64,000 nucleotides of DNA from Rufibacter sp. LB8 (GTDB lineage: Bacteria; Bacteroidota; Bacteroidia; Cytophagales; Hymenobacteraceae). Below the pieces are notes generated by a model. That model was given only the letters and a program-made list of their open reading frames with translations, made no database searches and was not told the DNA's origin. Shown here in pieces: positions 54,589-63,182 of the stretch (the stretch's first letter is position 1; the number at the start of each line of letters is the position of its first letter). The translations under genes and the position numbers were made by a program. The stretch lies in assembly GCF_014876185.1 (NCBI RefSeq), contig NZ_JADALJ010000001.1, forward strand, positions 2,895,501-2,959,500, written 5' to 3'.

Positions 54589-57500
54589 TTGAAAAACCTG
54601 AGACGCTTATCCTTCGCTTTTCTACTGCTCTGCTTCTGCGGCACGTTGCCTGTTGCGGCGCAGACTAAAAAGAAAGCTCCTGCCAAGAAAACTACCGCCG
54701 CCACGGCCAAAAAACCAGCGGCAGCGGCCTTCAACGCCAAGACAGACCCGCCGTTTTTGAACCCCGCCAGCAAAAACTGGGTGGACTCGGTGTTTAAGAC
54801 GCTTTCTGTGGAGGAGCGCATCGCGCAGCTGATCATGATTCCGGTGTACTCCAATAAAAACCAGGCGCACGTAGACTCCATCAGCAAGTTAATCACTACT
54901 TACAAAGTGGGCGGCTTGATTTTCTTTCAGGGCGGACCAGTGCGGCAGGCGCACATGACCAACCGCTACCAGCAAGAAAGCAAAGTTCCCTTAATGATTT
55001 CCATTGACGGCGAGTGGGGCTTGGCCATGCGTTTGGACAGCACCACGCGGTTCCCGTACCAGATGGCGCTGGGCGGCATTGAAAACGAGAGCCTGATCTA
55101 TGACATGGGTGCCGAAATTGCGCGTCAGTGTCGCCGCATGGGCATTCATGTGAACTTTGCGCCGGTGATTGACGTGAACAACAACGCCAACAACCCCGTG
55201 ATCGGGTTCCGCTCCTTCGGCGAAGACAAACACAATGTGGCCCGCAAGGCCATGGCCTACGTGAAAGGCATGCAGGACAACAAGATTCTGGCCAACGCCA
55301 AGCACTTCCCCGGCCACGGCGACACCAACGTAGATTCGCATTACGGTTTGCCGGTGCTCCATTTCTCCAAGCAGCGCCTTGACTCTGTGGAGTTGTACCC
55401 GTTCAGGGAGTTGATGAAAAACGGTCTGGGCAGTTTAATGGTGGCGCACATGAACATTCCGGTGCTGGACAATACCAAAGACTTGGCCTCTACCCTTTCA
55501 AAACCCATTGTCTGGAGCTTGCTTAAGCAGGAAATGGGCTTCAAAGGACTGGTCTTCACAGATGCGCTGAACATGCAGGGTGTGGCCAAATTCTACCCCG
55601 CCGGCATTGCCGATGTGAAAGCGCTTTTGGCCGGCAATGACATGCTCCTGAACACCATGGACGTAAAAACCACCATTTCAGAGGTTTTAAAAGCCATCAA
55701 GAACAAAGAAATCACGCAGGAGGAAGTTGACAGCCGCGTGCGCAAAGTGCTGGCCGCCAAGCACTGGGCCGGCCTTGACAAGTTTGAGCCCATTGAGACT
55801 GCCAACCTGATCAAAGACCTCAACAACCCTACCGCAGACTTCATCAACCGTCAGTTAACCGAGGCGTCGTTGACCTTGCTGCGCAACAAAAACAACATCC
55901 TGCCTATCAAGACCTTAGACACCCTCAAAATCGCCGCCTTGGCCATGGGTACGCACCTGGAAACCGATTTTCAGAAAGGCCTGGCGCGCTACGGCAAAGT
56001 GGACAACTTCTTCCTGTCGCCTACCAGCAGCATTGCGGAGTTGCAGTTGTTGAAAGAGCGTCTGCAGGGCTACAACATGGTGATAGTGGGTGTGCACAAA
56101 CTGCAGTTGAAGGCTTCGGGCAGCGGCACGTTTGGCATTACCGCCGAGATGAACCTGTTCCTGAAAGACTTAATTAGAACGAAACCTACGGTGGTGAGTG
56201 TGTTTGGTAACGTGTACAGCCTCACCCGCTTTGAGGACATTGAGAAAGCCCACGGCGTGATTGCCACCTACCAAGAGAATGAACTGACCCAAGACGCCGC
56301 CTCGCAGTTGATTTTTGGCGGAATTGGCGCCAAAGGCAAGTTGCCGGTGAACGTCTCCAGCGCCTTTAGAATTAATGACGGCCTGACCACCCAAGCTGGT
56401 TTGCGCTTTGCTTACACCGTGCCGGAGGCTGTTGGTTTGAACTCAAAAGATTTAATCGGTATTGATTCTCTGGTGAACCAGGCCATTCAGCAGAAAGCTA
56501 CGCCGGGCGCGCAAGTGCTGGTAGCGAAGGGCGGAAAGGTGATTTACCAGAAATCGTTTGGGTACCATACCTATGAAAACCAGACGCCGGTGACAAACAC
56601 AGATTTGTATGATTTGGCGTCGGTGACCAAGATTACGGCGGCCATGTCGGCGTACATGAAATTGAGCGGCGAAGGAAGGTTTGACGTGGACAAAACCATG
56701 GGCGAGTACATTCCCATGATGAAGGGCTCCAACAAAGAAAACCTGAAGTACCGCGACATTCTCACGCACCAGGCCCGCCTGAAATCATGGATTCCGTTCT
56801 GGAAAGAGACCGTGAACAAGAAAGGCGAGTTCAAGAAAAACACCTTCAGCCCAGATTCCTCGGCCAAATTCCCGCACAAAGTGGCCAAGAACCTGTACAT
56901 GCACAAAGACTACATGGCTGAGGTGTACAAGCAAATCAAAGAATCGCCGCTGAACGACAAGCCGGGGTACGTGTACAGTGATTTGTCTTATATTCTGGCA
57001 CCGTTGGTGGTGAAACAGATTACCGGCGAAGACTTTGAGACGTACCTCCAGAAAAACATCTTCGGGCCGCTGGGCGCCACTACGCTCACGTTCAACCCGT
57101 ACAAAAAATACCCGCTGAGCAGAATTGTGCCCACCGAGGTAGACACGCTGTTCAGAAAGCAACTGCTGCACGGCACTGTGCATGATGAAGGCGCGGCCAT
57201 GCTGGGCGGCGTGAGCGGCCACGCGGGTCTGTTCGGGAACGCGAATGACCTGGCCAAGGTGATGCAAATGTATTTGAACGACGGCGAGTACGCCAACAAA
57301 CGCATTATTGCAGACAAAACCGTGAGCACGTTCAGCAAATGTCAGTTCTGCCCAGACAACTACCGCGCCCTGGGCTTCGACCGTCCGTCTAAACCCGGCA
57401 CCGAGAACGGGAACGCAGCCAGAAGCGCTCCGGCAGAGAGCTTCGGGCATACGGGTTTCACGGGCATTTACAGCTGGATTGACCCGGTGAATGATCTGGT

Positions 57501-57660
57501 CTACATCTTCTTGTCTAACCGTGTGCACCCTACCCGCGAGAGTTCTACGCTGGGCAAACTGAACACCCGCACCAAGGTAATGCAGGTAGTCTATGACGCT
57601 ATGGAGAAAGCGAAAACGGCTAAGCCAGCCGCTACTTCTACTTCTTCCACGGGCAGATAG
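54589..57660 (+). CDS. GH3 beta-N-acetylglucosaminidase fused to a serine hydrolase
   Basis: This 1023-residue fusion starts with a signal peptide (LSFAFLLLCFCGTLPVAAQ) and a Lys/Ala-rich linker. The GH3 domain (about 60-400) has the NagZ-type motif KHFPGHGDTNVDSH near 238 and nucleophile Asp325 in FTDALNM. A second GH3-like subdomain follows. The C-terminal beta-lactamase-like domain (about 625-1000) has SVTK near residue 678, YSDLSY and HTGFTG. Probably acts on peptidoglycan or other GlcNAc polymers outside the cytoplasm. No ATG precedes the signal peptide except inside the palindrome, so TTG 54589 is the best start. Confidence 0.88.
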   Translation: MKNLRRLSFAFLLLCFCGTLPVAAQTKKKAPAKKTTAATAKKPAAAAFNAKTDPPFLNPASKNWVDSVFKTLSVEERIAQLIMIPVYSNKNQAHVDSISKLITTYKVGGLIFFQGGPVRQAHMTNRYQQESKVPLMISIDGEWGLAMRLDSTTRFPYQMALGGIENESLIYDMGAEIARQCRRMGIHVNFAPVIDVNNNANNPVIGFRSFGEDKHNVARKAMAYVKGMQDNKILANAKHFPGHGDTNVDSHYGLPVLHFSKQRLDSVELYPFRELMKNGLGSLMVAHMNIPVLDNTKDLASTLSKPIVWSLLKQEMGFKGLVFTDALNMQGVAKFYPAGIADVKALLAGNDMLLNTMDVKTTISEVLKAIKNKEITQEEVDSRVRKVLAAKHWAGLDKFEPIETANLIKDLNNPTADFINRQLTEASLTLLRNKNNILPIKTLDTLKIAALAMGTHLETDFQKGLARYGKVDNFFLSPTSSIAELQLLKERLQGYNMVIVGVHKLQLKASGSGTFGITAEMNLFLKDLIRTKPTVVSVFGNVYSLTRFEDIEKAHGVIATYQENELTQDAASQLIFGGIGAKGKLPVNVSSAFRINDGLTTQAGLRFAYTVPEAVGLNSKDLIGIDSLVNQAIQQKATPGAQVLVAKGGKVIYQKSFGYHTYENQTPVTNTDLYDLASVTKITAAMSAYMKLSGEGRFDVDKTMGEYIPMMKGSNKENLKYRDILTHQARLKSWIPFWKETVNKKGEFKKNTFSPDSSAKFPHKVAKNLYMHKDYMAEVYKQIKESPLNDKPGYVYSDLSYILAPLVVKQITGEDFETYLQKNIFGPLGATTLTFNPYKKYPLSRIVPTEVDTLFRKQLLHGTVHDEGAAMLGGVSGHAGLFGNANDLAKVMQMYLNDGEYANKRIIADKTVSTFSKCQFCPDNYRALGFDRPSKPGTENGNAARSAPAESFGHTGFTGIYSWIDPVNDLVYIFLSNRVHPTRESSTLGKLNTRTKVMQVVYDAMEKAKTAKPAATSTSSTGR

Positions 57661-57676
57661 AATTTCCTGTTTGACC

Positions 57677-57726
57677 AAAAAAGGCCGGGCCGATTTCATA
57701 CCTTGAAATCGGCCCGGCCTTTTTTT
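57677..57726 (+). terminator. Rho-independent terminator of the GH3 gene
   Basis: AAAAAAGGCCGGGCCGATTTCA faces TGAAATCGGCCCGGCCTTTTTT: stem of about 20 bp with a T run, 16 nt past the stop. Confidence 0.9.
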
Positions 57727-57730
57727 ATAG

Positions 57731-57776
57731 TTTCTGTTTTTGGCTTCGTTTCCAGAAATGAGCCCGAAAACGGAAA
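57731..57776. repeat. GAGCCC palindrome beside the GH3 terminator
   Basis: TTTCTGTTTTTGGCTTCG faces GAAATGAGCCCGAAAACGGAAA; directly after a complete terminator. Confidence 0.75.
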
Positions 57777-57870
57777 ATATTATCTGAGAATGGAGATTGA
57801 GATTATTAGCGTTTATCTTTTTTTGTCGTTTTGAAAGAGCCTTGGCATGAACGGTAAAGTATAGATTAAA

Positions 57871-57912
57871 CGCTTTACTAGCTTGCCCACAAGGTCCTTT
57901 CAGGATGACAAA
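57871..57912. repeat. Single-arm CATCCTG relative
   Basis: CGCTTTACTAGCTTGCCCAC then AAGGTCCTTTCAGGATGACA; same order as the right part of 52201-52285. Confidence 0.5.
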
Positions 57913-57930
57913 GAGGGTGTTGAGTTATTT

Positions 57931-57970
57931 TTGTTTTCGGCTCCGTTTCCAGAATTGAGCCCGAAAACGG
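57931..57970. repeat. GAGCCC palindrome, left arm altered
   Basis: TTGTTTTCGGCTCCG faces GAATTGAGCCCGAAAACGG; 13 nt past the stop of the following minus-strand gene. Confidence 0.75.
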
Positions 57971-57982
57971 GAAATCCGAGTT

Positions 57983-58870
57983 TCAATTACTGAGCGTGAC
58001 TTGGAAAATAGTGCCTTTCACACCTTTCCCATTCATTCCTTTGTCAGACCATTTGCCTTTCCGGTAGGTCCAGGTAAGTTCTTTCCCTGATTTAAAGCCT
58101 CGTGAATTGATGGCGGGCTCAAACGAAATGGCGTTTACTTCTTTCTTGGTCTCTTTCTCCACATAGGTGAACGCGTGCTTGTTCTCCTCAATTACCAGCC
58201 ATTCAAACGCAATGAACATGCCTGTGCTAGGCACTTGCAGGTTGTATTGGCTTACATCCAGCGTAATGGTTTTATACACACCCTTCGGCGCGAAGGCCAC
58301 CAGCGGAGCAGGTGTCAGGTCTTTGCCGGGTTCCCCGTTCTGGTTCACCTCAAAAAGCCTGATGTGGAACCGGGCATTTGGTATGTCACTGGAAGTGGAG
58401 AAGGCAATCTCCTCCAGATAAGGTGTTGCGTCAAAACTCTGGTTGTAGGGCAGGAAATCAGCCACAATCCAGGGCCCTCCGTGAGTCCCGAAGCTGTGGG
58501 AGACTTTCGCTTTCTTCAGGTTATGGAGCACCAGCTTCTTCCGCCTTTTGCTTTTCTTGACCACCACTTCCTACAACGCCACCGCAGACGGTTGCAAGTG
58601 GAGCACCATTGGCCCAGATGTGATATTGAAACGGCCCCGTTCGTACCCCAAACAGGAAACCACCAGCACCTTGCCCGCCGTCGCCTTATCCCCGAGAGAG
58701 AAAGCCCCCGCTTCTGTAGAGGTCACGCCTACGTCTTCGTTCTCCAACCAGATATTGGCATAGGCCACCGGTTTGCCGGTGACTTTGTCCACCACCGTGC
58801 CGGTAATCTGGCCAAAGGCGGTTCCTGCGTACAGCAAAAGCACACAAATGCCCCAATAGTATTTTTTCAT
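57983..58870 (-). pseudogene. Carboxypeptidase-like regulatory domain protein split by an in-frame amber codon
   Basis: Read on the minus strand, 296 codons form one frame with a single TAG at 58571-58573. Before it: a signal peptide (GICVLLLYAGTAFGQ) and a carboxypeptidase-like regulatory domain (ITGTVVDKVTGKPVAYANIW to VLVVSCLGYERG, MVLHLQPSAVAL). After it: EVVVKKSKRRKKLVLHNLKK and about 190 residues containing PYLEEIAFSTSSDIPNARF, all well formed. Bacteroidota homologues are usually continuous across this point (LEEVVVK-type). TAG is one base from CAG. Either a recent nonsense mutation or readthrough. Confidence 0.75.
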
Positions 58871-58875
58871 AGATT

Positions 58876-58914
58876 CTGTTTTTGGCTTCGTATCCAGAAA
58901 TGGGCCCGAAAACG
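58876..58914. repeat. GAGCCC palindrome, left arm altered
   Basis: CTGTTTTTGGCTTCG faces AAATGGGCCCGAAAACG; right next to the start codon of the amber-split gene. Confidence 0.7.
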
Positions 58915-58923
58915 CAGTTACTT

Positions 58924-59175
58924 TTACCTACTCAAGGTAAGCTGAAAATGCGGGGCGGCAAAGGAAACAGCATTGCCTTTTCTGATATCTGTGGCGCCCC
59001 TGGCCTTTGTCATAGATTCAGCCATGATAACTTTGGCAGGCACGGTGACCTCTCCTTTCTCATCTAGGGTGGTGCATAAGCCGTTTTTTCTACCCAAATG
59101 GTGATATGCGCCGCCGTTTGCTTCGATGCTTTGCCCAGCATGGTCCAGTGACTTGGGCCTGGTCAATAGCGGCAA
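58924..59175 (-). CDS. Possible small or remnant gene, unknown
   Basis: An open frame of 83 codons ends at 58924. The C-terminal half (LDEKGEVTVPAKVIMAESM, NAVSFAAPHFQLTLSR) looks like a real secreted or enzyme C-terminus; codon use resembles neighbours. It is bracketed by two GAGCCC palindromes, as genes here usually are. No family recognised; it may be the remnant of a larger gene. No signal peptide. Confidence 0.3.
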   Translation of the reverse strand: MPLLTRPKSLDHAGQSIEANGGAYHHLGRKNGLCTTLDEKGEVTVPAKVIMAESMTKARGATDIRKGNAVSFAAPHFQLTLSR

Positions 59176-59212
59176 TACTTAAAAGACAGGCAAGCATACT
59201 TTTAATATGGTA

Positions 59213-59250
59213 CTTTTTCAGCTTTGTTTCTGGAAATGAGCCTAAAAACA
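59213..59250. repeat. GAGCCC palindrome, degenerate
   Basis: CTTTTTCAGCTTTG faces GGAAATGAGCCTAAAAACAG; both arms have changes. Confidence 0.55.
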
Positions 59251-59317
59251 GGGTGTTGTCCTTACAACGTGGTAGTAATGGCTGGGTATACAAATCATTT
59301 GCCTATACCTCCATAAG

Positions 59318-59346
59318 AAAGGGCTTCTTATAACAAGAAGCCCTTT
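59318..59346 (-). terminator. Rho-independent terminator of the 1223-residue T9SS gene
   Basis: AAAGGGCTTCTT and AAGAAGCCCTTTC form a 12-bp stem with a short loop, 26 nt past the stop. Confidence 0.85.
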
Positions 59347-59372
59347 CTAGAAAGAAATTTGACAGAGTTATG

Positions 59373-62300
59373 TTATTGCACCATCAGTTTTCTAACCTCT
59401 ACTTGGTTGGTCATCAGGTTCACTATCTTCACTAAATAGAGCCCACTTTGCAACCCTTCAGACAGCTGTAGCTGCTTGTCTTCAGTAAAAGAGGCTTCTG
59501 CAATGACGCTTCCGCTTAGATTATAAACCACAACATTCTTTGGTTGGCTATTACCAGTGGCAATGGTGAGCAGACCGCCTTTGGCAGACGGGTTAGGATA
59601 GAGCACGGAGCCTGCGGTAGCGAAATCAGCGGCCACGCTTAACGGGTTGCTGAAAGTAAACCGGGCGCCTCTAGGGCTATTCGTCACGGAGACATTCCCA
59701 GACACAAAACCCAGCTCCCTGATTTGGTCAATCAGGATATTGTTGTTATTTCTCACCTGGGGTGCCAAAGAAGCGGTAATAAAGAAATAACCGGTTGTAC
59801 CGCTGTTGATTTGCAAATTGTTAATGGTACTGGTTAATTCGCCAAAGCTTTGTTGGGGGGGAAAGCTTGCGACTACCGTACTACCGGCAAAAGCGTCAGT
59901 AGTATTATACCACACTTTTATTCCATTGGCCGCCAAATCAGAAACATTAAAATCGCCGCCAAGTCTGAAGTCCAGATAGTTCACTTGAGCATTGGCATTA
60001 GAGGCTGCTACGTTAAAACGGTAAATAACGTGGTTAGTGGTGCCTGCTGCCAGCGTAGCGCCAGACACCATTGGATATGTTACGGCTAAATTCGGCACCG
60101 CCAATGGGGCAGAGATGACATGCAACGCAGAAAGCGCATTGGCAGACAACATTACTTCTTGCGTACCGAACTGCAGTTTCTTAACCTCCATTTGAATGGT
60201 CCGATTCACCGTGGCCGAGGCGGCAAGGTCTGCCGTGATAAAGAAATAACCCGTAGTCCCTGCCTGTATGCTTTGCTCAATAGATGTGGTATAATCTAAC
60301 TCAGTGGGCAACGCTCCAAAGCTACGGACCAATTGGCTGCCGGCGAAAGAATTAGTGGAGTTGTACCATATAGAAAATCCAGAATCGCCTAGGTCTGCAC
60401 TAGAATACGTACCTCTTGTCATGAGTTGTATACCAGTTAATTCTGCGTCTGCTCCTGATACGGTCACGCTAAACCTGTGCACAATATTTCTAGTAGTGCC
60501 GGCGGCCAAGTTTTGGGCTGTTTGGCTAGGGCCGGTGGCGGAGATGGTAGGATTGGTGAATGTCTGCACTCCACCAGCCGCCAGCGGGAAGGAACCGGTA
60601 ATATCTGCGGCTATAAAAGTAAAGGCGCTGGCTGGGGTTGCCATGATAGAAAAAGTACGGCCAACGGCCTCGTTGCTGTATGCATTGGCTACCACAAAAA
60701 AGTAGACCGGCATTCCTGGCACAATTTCCTCGCGGTCCAGGTCATCGAACTGGAGCACACTGCCGCTTGCCGTTGCAGGAGCATAGCCAATGATATTATC
60801 GTCATTCGCATTGAAGGTGGCATCAGAGCTGGCATAGAGTTGAAAATCATTGATGTCACCTTGCTGGTAGGTTCCGGCGGTAGTGAGGGTTACCTCGCTT
60901 AAGATAGCAGTGGCGTTGGCTGCCTCTACTTTAAACGCATAGACCGGGAACCTTGCCCTGTTGGTGGAAATAGCGGCGGCTGGCGTAGACACGGCACTAA
61001 TGGTGACAGAGGCTTTTCCTATTGTCTGCAGGCCGCCATTGCCCAAGCTACCGGTTTTGTTTCCGGAAGCCAGGGTGAAATTAGCCAGCCCATTGGTGGA
61101 GGCCTGGATGGTACGGCCTAAAACCGCGTTTTCAGCTACTTCCACTACCAAAGACACATAGCCTTCGCCCAGCGGCAAAGTAGGATTTAGGTCATCATCT
61201 GCATTGTTCGGGTTGAAACTAAACGTTAGGGTACTACCCGAGGCAGGCAATAATGACTCGCGGTAGTTCAGGAGCTGTACGTCGTCCTGCTCCACCTCTC
61301 TTAAAACATTAGGTGTTTTGTGATACACTAAGTAAATTCCTTCTATCCCGTCGGCAATGCCATCGCCGTTTTCATCATACGTGTCCCCGAAATCAGAAGG
61401 CTGGTAGGAACCGGAGAGTTGGTAAGCAGCCTCTAAAAGCGTAGCTGCCGCATTGGTCACATTCACTTTTACGGTATGCAGAACACCTATAGTACGCGGA
61501 GTTACAATGCCTGTCGCCGGGCCGCTTGCGGTAAACGCCACGGCTGGAGTAGTGATGGTCTGTACCCCGCCAGCGCTAGCCGTGAGGGTAATAGTACCAG
61601 AAGCAATGGTGATATCATTAGTGGTGAGAGGTTGTATCTGAATAGTGCGCCCATTCACAGCTGTGGTCGCCATGTCGGCCACTAAATAGATGTACCCTTC
61701 TGAGCCTTCCTCTAAAGAAATGTCTGTGAGATTAAAGGTAAGCGCATTGCCTGGCCCTACAGAAGAGGCAGTGGCAAAAGGCTCGTCTGCCTCATATCCG
61801 TCCGCATCACCCCCAAACAATTTAAACCTGGTGACATCAGAAGCTTGGAAAGTACCGGTTGGCCTAAAGACTAGCCTAGTGAACGAGGTGTTAGCGTTAG
61901 CGGATGCAGCTTTTACTTTATACACCAGATGATTGATAGCTCCCGGTGACACGGTACCCGCCGCCGGACCTACTGAGGTAATGGTGACGTTTGGCAGAGC
62001 TATGGTGAACAAAGCCCCTTCAGAAAACTGCCCCTCCACCCTTTCTGTAGGCCCAAACACAAAGTCAGATACGTTTCCTTGGCCAATTCCCAAGGTTCTA
62101 CCTACCGTTGCGCCAGAGGCAATGTCTGCCGTTACCTTAAAATCAAAGTACTCATAGTCTCTCTCTTGGCTCAGGTTTAGTGCATAGTTTAAGTTAGAGA
62201 AAGTAACCACGCCATTAGAAAGCGTTCCAGTACCAAGAAGCACATCCTCGAAATCTGTCAGGGCATTGTTGGCGTATAGTTTAAAGCCATTTGCTGCTAT

Positions 62301-63044
62301 ATCTGCCGTAGTAAAGGATCCCCTAACCGGCAACTGGAAAGACCTCAACTCGGCGTTTCCTTGCGTTATATACATAGAGTACCTGCCTAATTCAATTTTG
62401 GTGGAGCCGGGAGACACCTTCGCATCATCGTCTTGATAGGCGTTTATCTGAACGAGGGCCAAGGGAGCCCCAATGGTTTGGACCGAAGTAGCAGGCAACC
62501 CAGAGCTTTGGCCTTGGGTAGTGGCCCCCGTAAAGACAATGTTAGAATAAGGCGTTTGGGTAAAAGAAATAGTACGATTAACTGTAGCGTTGGCAGCTAA
62601 GTCTACCGTCACGTAAAAGAAAGCTCCTTGGCTGGCATTAATCACTCGAGACAAACCATTGAACACCAGCGTATTCCCACTAGCGACAGTTGGTTTGGTA
62701 GAAATAAGCGTTGCCCGTTGAACATTACTGGGGTCAAAGTCTGAACCAGTAGCATACCATAATCTAAAACCAAGAACATCACTGGCCTGGTACGTACCAG
62801 TAGTGGTAAGTACCAGCGACGTTAGCATGGCTTGGGCAGTAGAAGGAGTAGCAGAAAATACTGTTAGAATGTTATTGGTACTTCCTGGTGCTATGTTCTT
62901 GGCGGGTGGAGCAAAGAGGTTTTCACCTATTTGAACTGGCTGAACAAAGACTGTTTGAGCTTGCGCTTTTGTAACGACAAGGCTCATCATCAAAAAAGCA
63001 AAGGTGCACAAGACCTGCCATGTAGATTTGTAAAGTTTAGGCAT
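59373..63044 (-). CDS. Seven-repeat T9SS surface protein, unknown
   Basis: This 1223-residue protein has a signal peptide (LCTFAFLMMSLVVTKAQAQ), seven beta-rich repeats of about 125-165 residues, and a T9SS sorting domain (VLYPNPSAKGG, VVYNLSGSVIAEASF, LQSGLYLVKIVN). Each repeat has a start like (A/S)(P/A)GT.N(H/I), a middle (T/L)(R/T)GTYQ.SD(V/L).(G/D)F.(L/I)W, and an end (Y/F)F(Y/F)(I/V)(T/V)(A/D)(D/L)(L/M)A..A(T/V)(V/N).RTI. I do not recognise the repeat. Probably an exported surface or matrix protein. Start at 63044 (MPKLYKST). Confidence 0.8.
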   Translation of the reverse strand: MPKLYKSTWQVLCTFAFLMMSLVVTKAQAQTVFVQPVQIGENLFAPPAKNIAPGSTNNILTVFSATPSTAQAMLTSLVLTTTGTYQASDVLGFRLWYATGSDFDPSNVQRATLISTKPTVASGNTLVFNGLSRVINASQGAFFYVTVDLAANATVNRTISFTQTPYSNIVFTGATTQGQSSGLPATSVQTIGAPLALVQINAYQDDDAKVSPGSTKIELGRYSMYITQGNAELRSFQLPVRGSFTTADIAANGFKLYANNALTDFEDVLLGTGTLSNGVVTFSNLNYALNLSQERDYEYFDFKVTADIASGATVGRTLGIGQGNVSDFVFGPTERVEGQFSEGALFTIALPNVTITSVGPAAGTVSPGAINHLVYKVKAASANANTSFTRLVFRPTGTFQASDVTRFKLFGGDADGYEADEPFATASSVGPGNALTFNLTDISLEEGSEGYIYLVADMATTAVNGRTIQIQPLTTNDITIASGTITLTASAGGVQTITTPAVAFTASGPATGIVTPRTIGVLHTVKVNVTNAAATLLEAAYQLSGSYQPSDFGDTYDENGDGIADGIEGIYLVYHKTPNVLREVEQDDVQLLNYRESLLPASGSTLTFSFNPNNADDDLNPTLPLGEGYVSLVVEVAENAVLGRTIQASTNGLANFTLASGNKTGSLGNGGLQTIGKASVTISAVSTPAAAISTNRARFPVYAFKVEAANATAILSEVTLTTAGTYQQGDINDFQLYASSDATFNANDDNIIGYAPATASGSVLQFDDLDREEIVPGMPVYFFVVANAYSNEAVGRTFSIMATPASAFTFIAADITGSFPLAAGGVQTFTNPTISATGPSQTAQNLAAGTTRNIVHRFSVTVSGADAELTGIQLMTRGTYSSADLGDSGFSIWYNSTNSFAGSQLVRSFGALPTELDYTTSIEQSIQAGTTGYFFITADLAASATVNRTIQMEVKKLQFGTQEVMLSANALSALHVISAPLAVPNLAVTYPMVSGATLAAGTTNHVIYRFNVAASNANAQVNYLDFRLGGDFNVSDLAANGIKVWYNTTDAFAGSTVVASFPPQQSFGELTSTINNLQINSGTTGYFFITASLAPQVRNNNNILIDQIRELGFVSGNVSVTNSPRGARFTFSNPLSVAADFATAGSVLYPNPSAKGGLLTIATGNSQPKNVVVYNLSGSVIAEASFTEDKQLQLSEGLQSGLYLVKIVNLMTNQVEVRKLMVQ

Positions 63045-63182
63045 AAGGTATTGGTTAAGTAAGAAATGGATGACAATAAATTGTATTGAAGGACATAGCC
63101 CTAACCGCAAATTTATAATGGACCCCACATCTACTCAATACCTACAAGTAAGTAATTATAAGCCTACTACAGATCATTCATG

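Larger units (their letters stand above)
57661..57982. other. Intergenic region
   Basis: 320 bp between convergent genes with a strong terminator, two GAGCCC palindromes and a single-arm CATCCTG relative. No gene is seen. Confidence 0.7.

Noticed and set aside
56785-57699. 304-codon minus-strand frame over the GH3-serine hydrolase gene
   Set aside because: It overlaps the catalytic domain in antisense and crosses the GH3 terminator.
3276-59250. CRISPR-like array
   Set aside because: The repeated units are perfect palindromes scattered over the whole window, without regular spacers and without cas genes.
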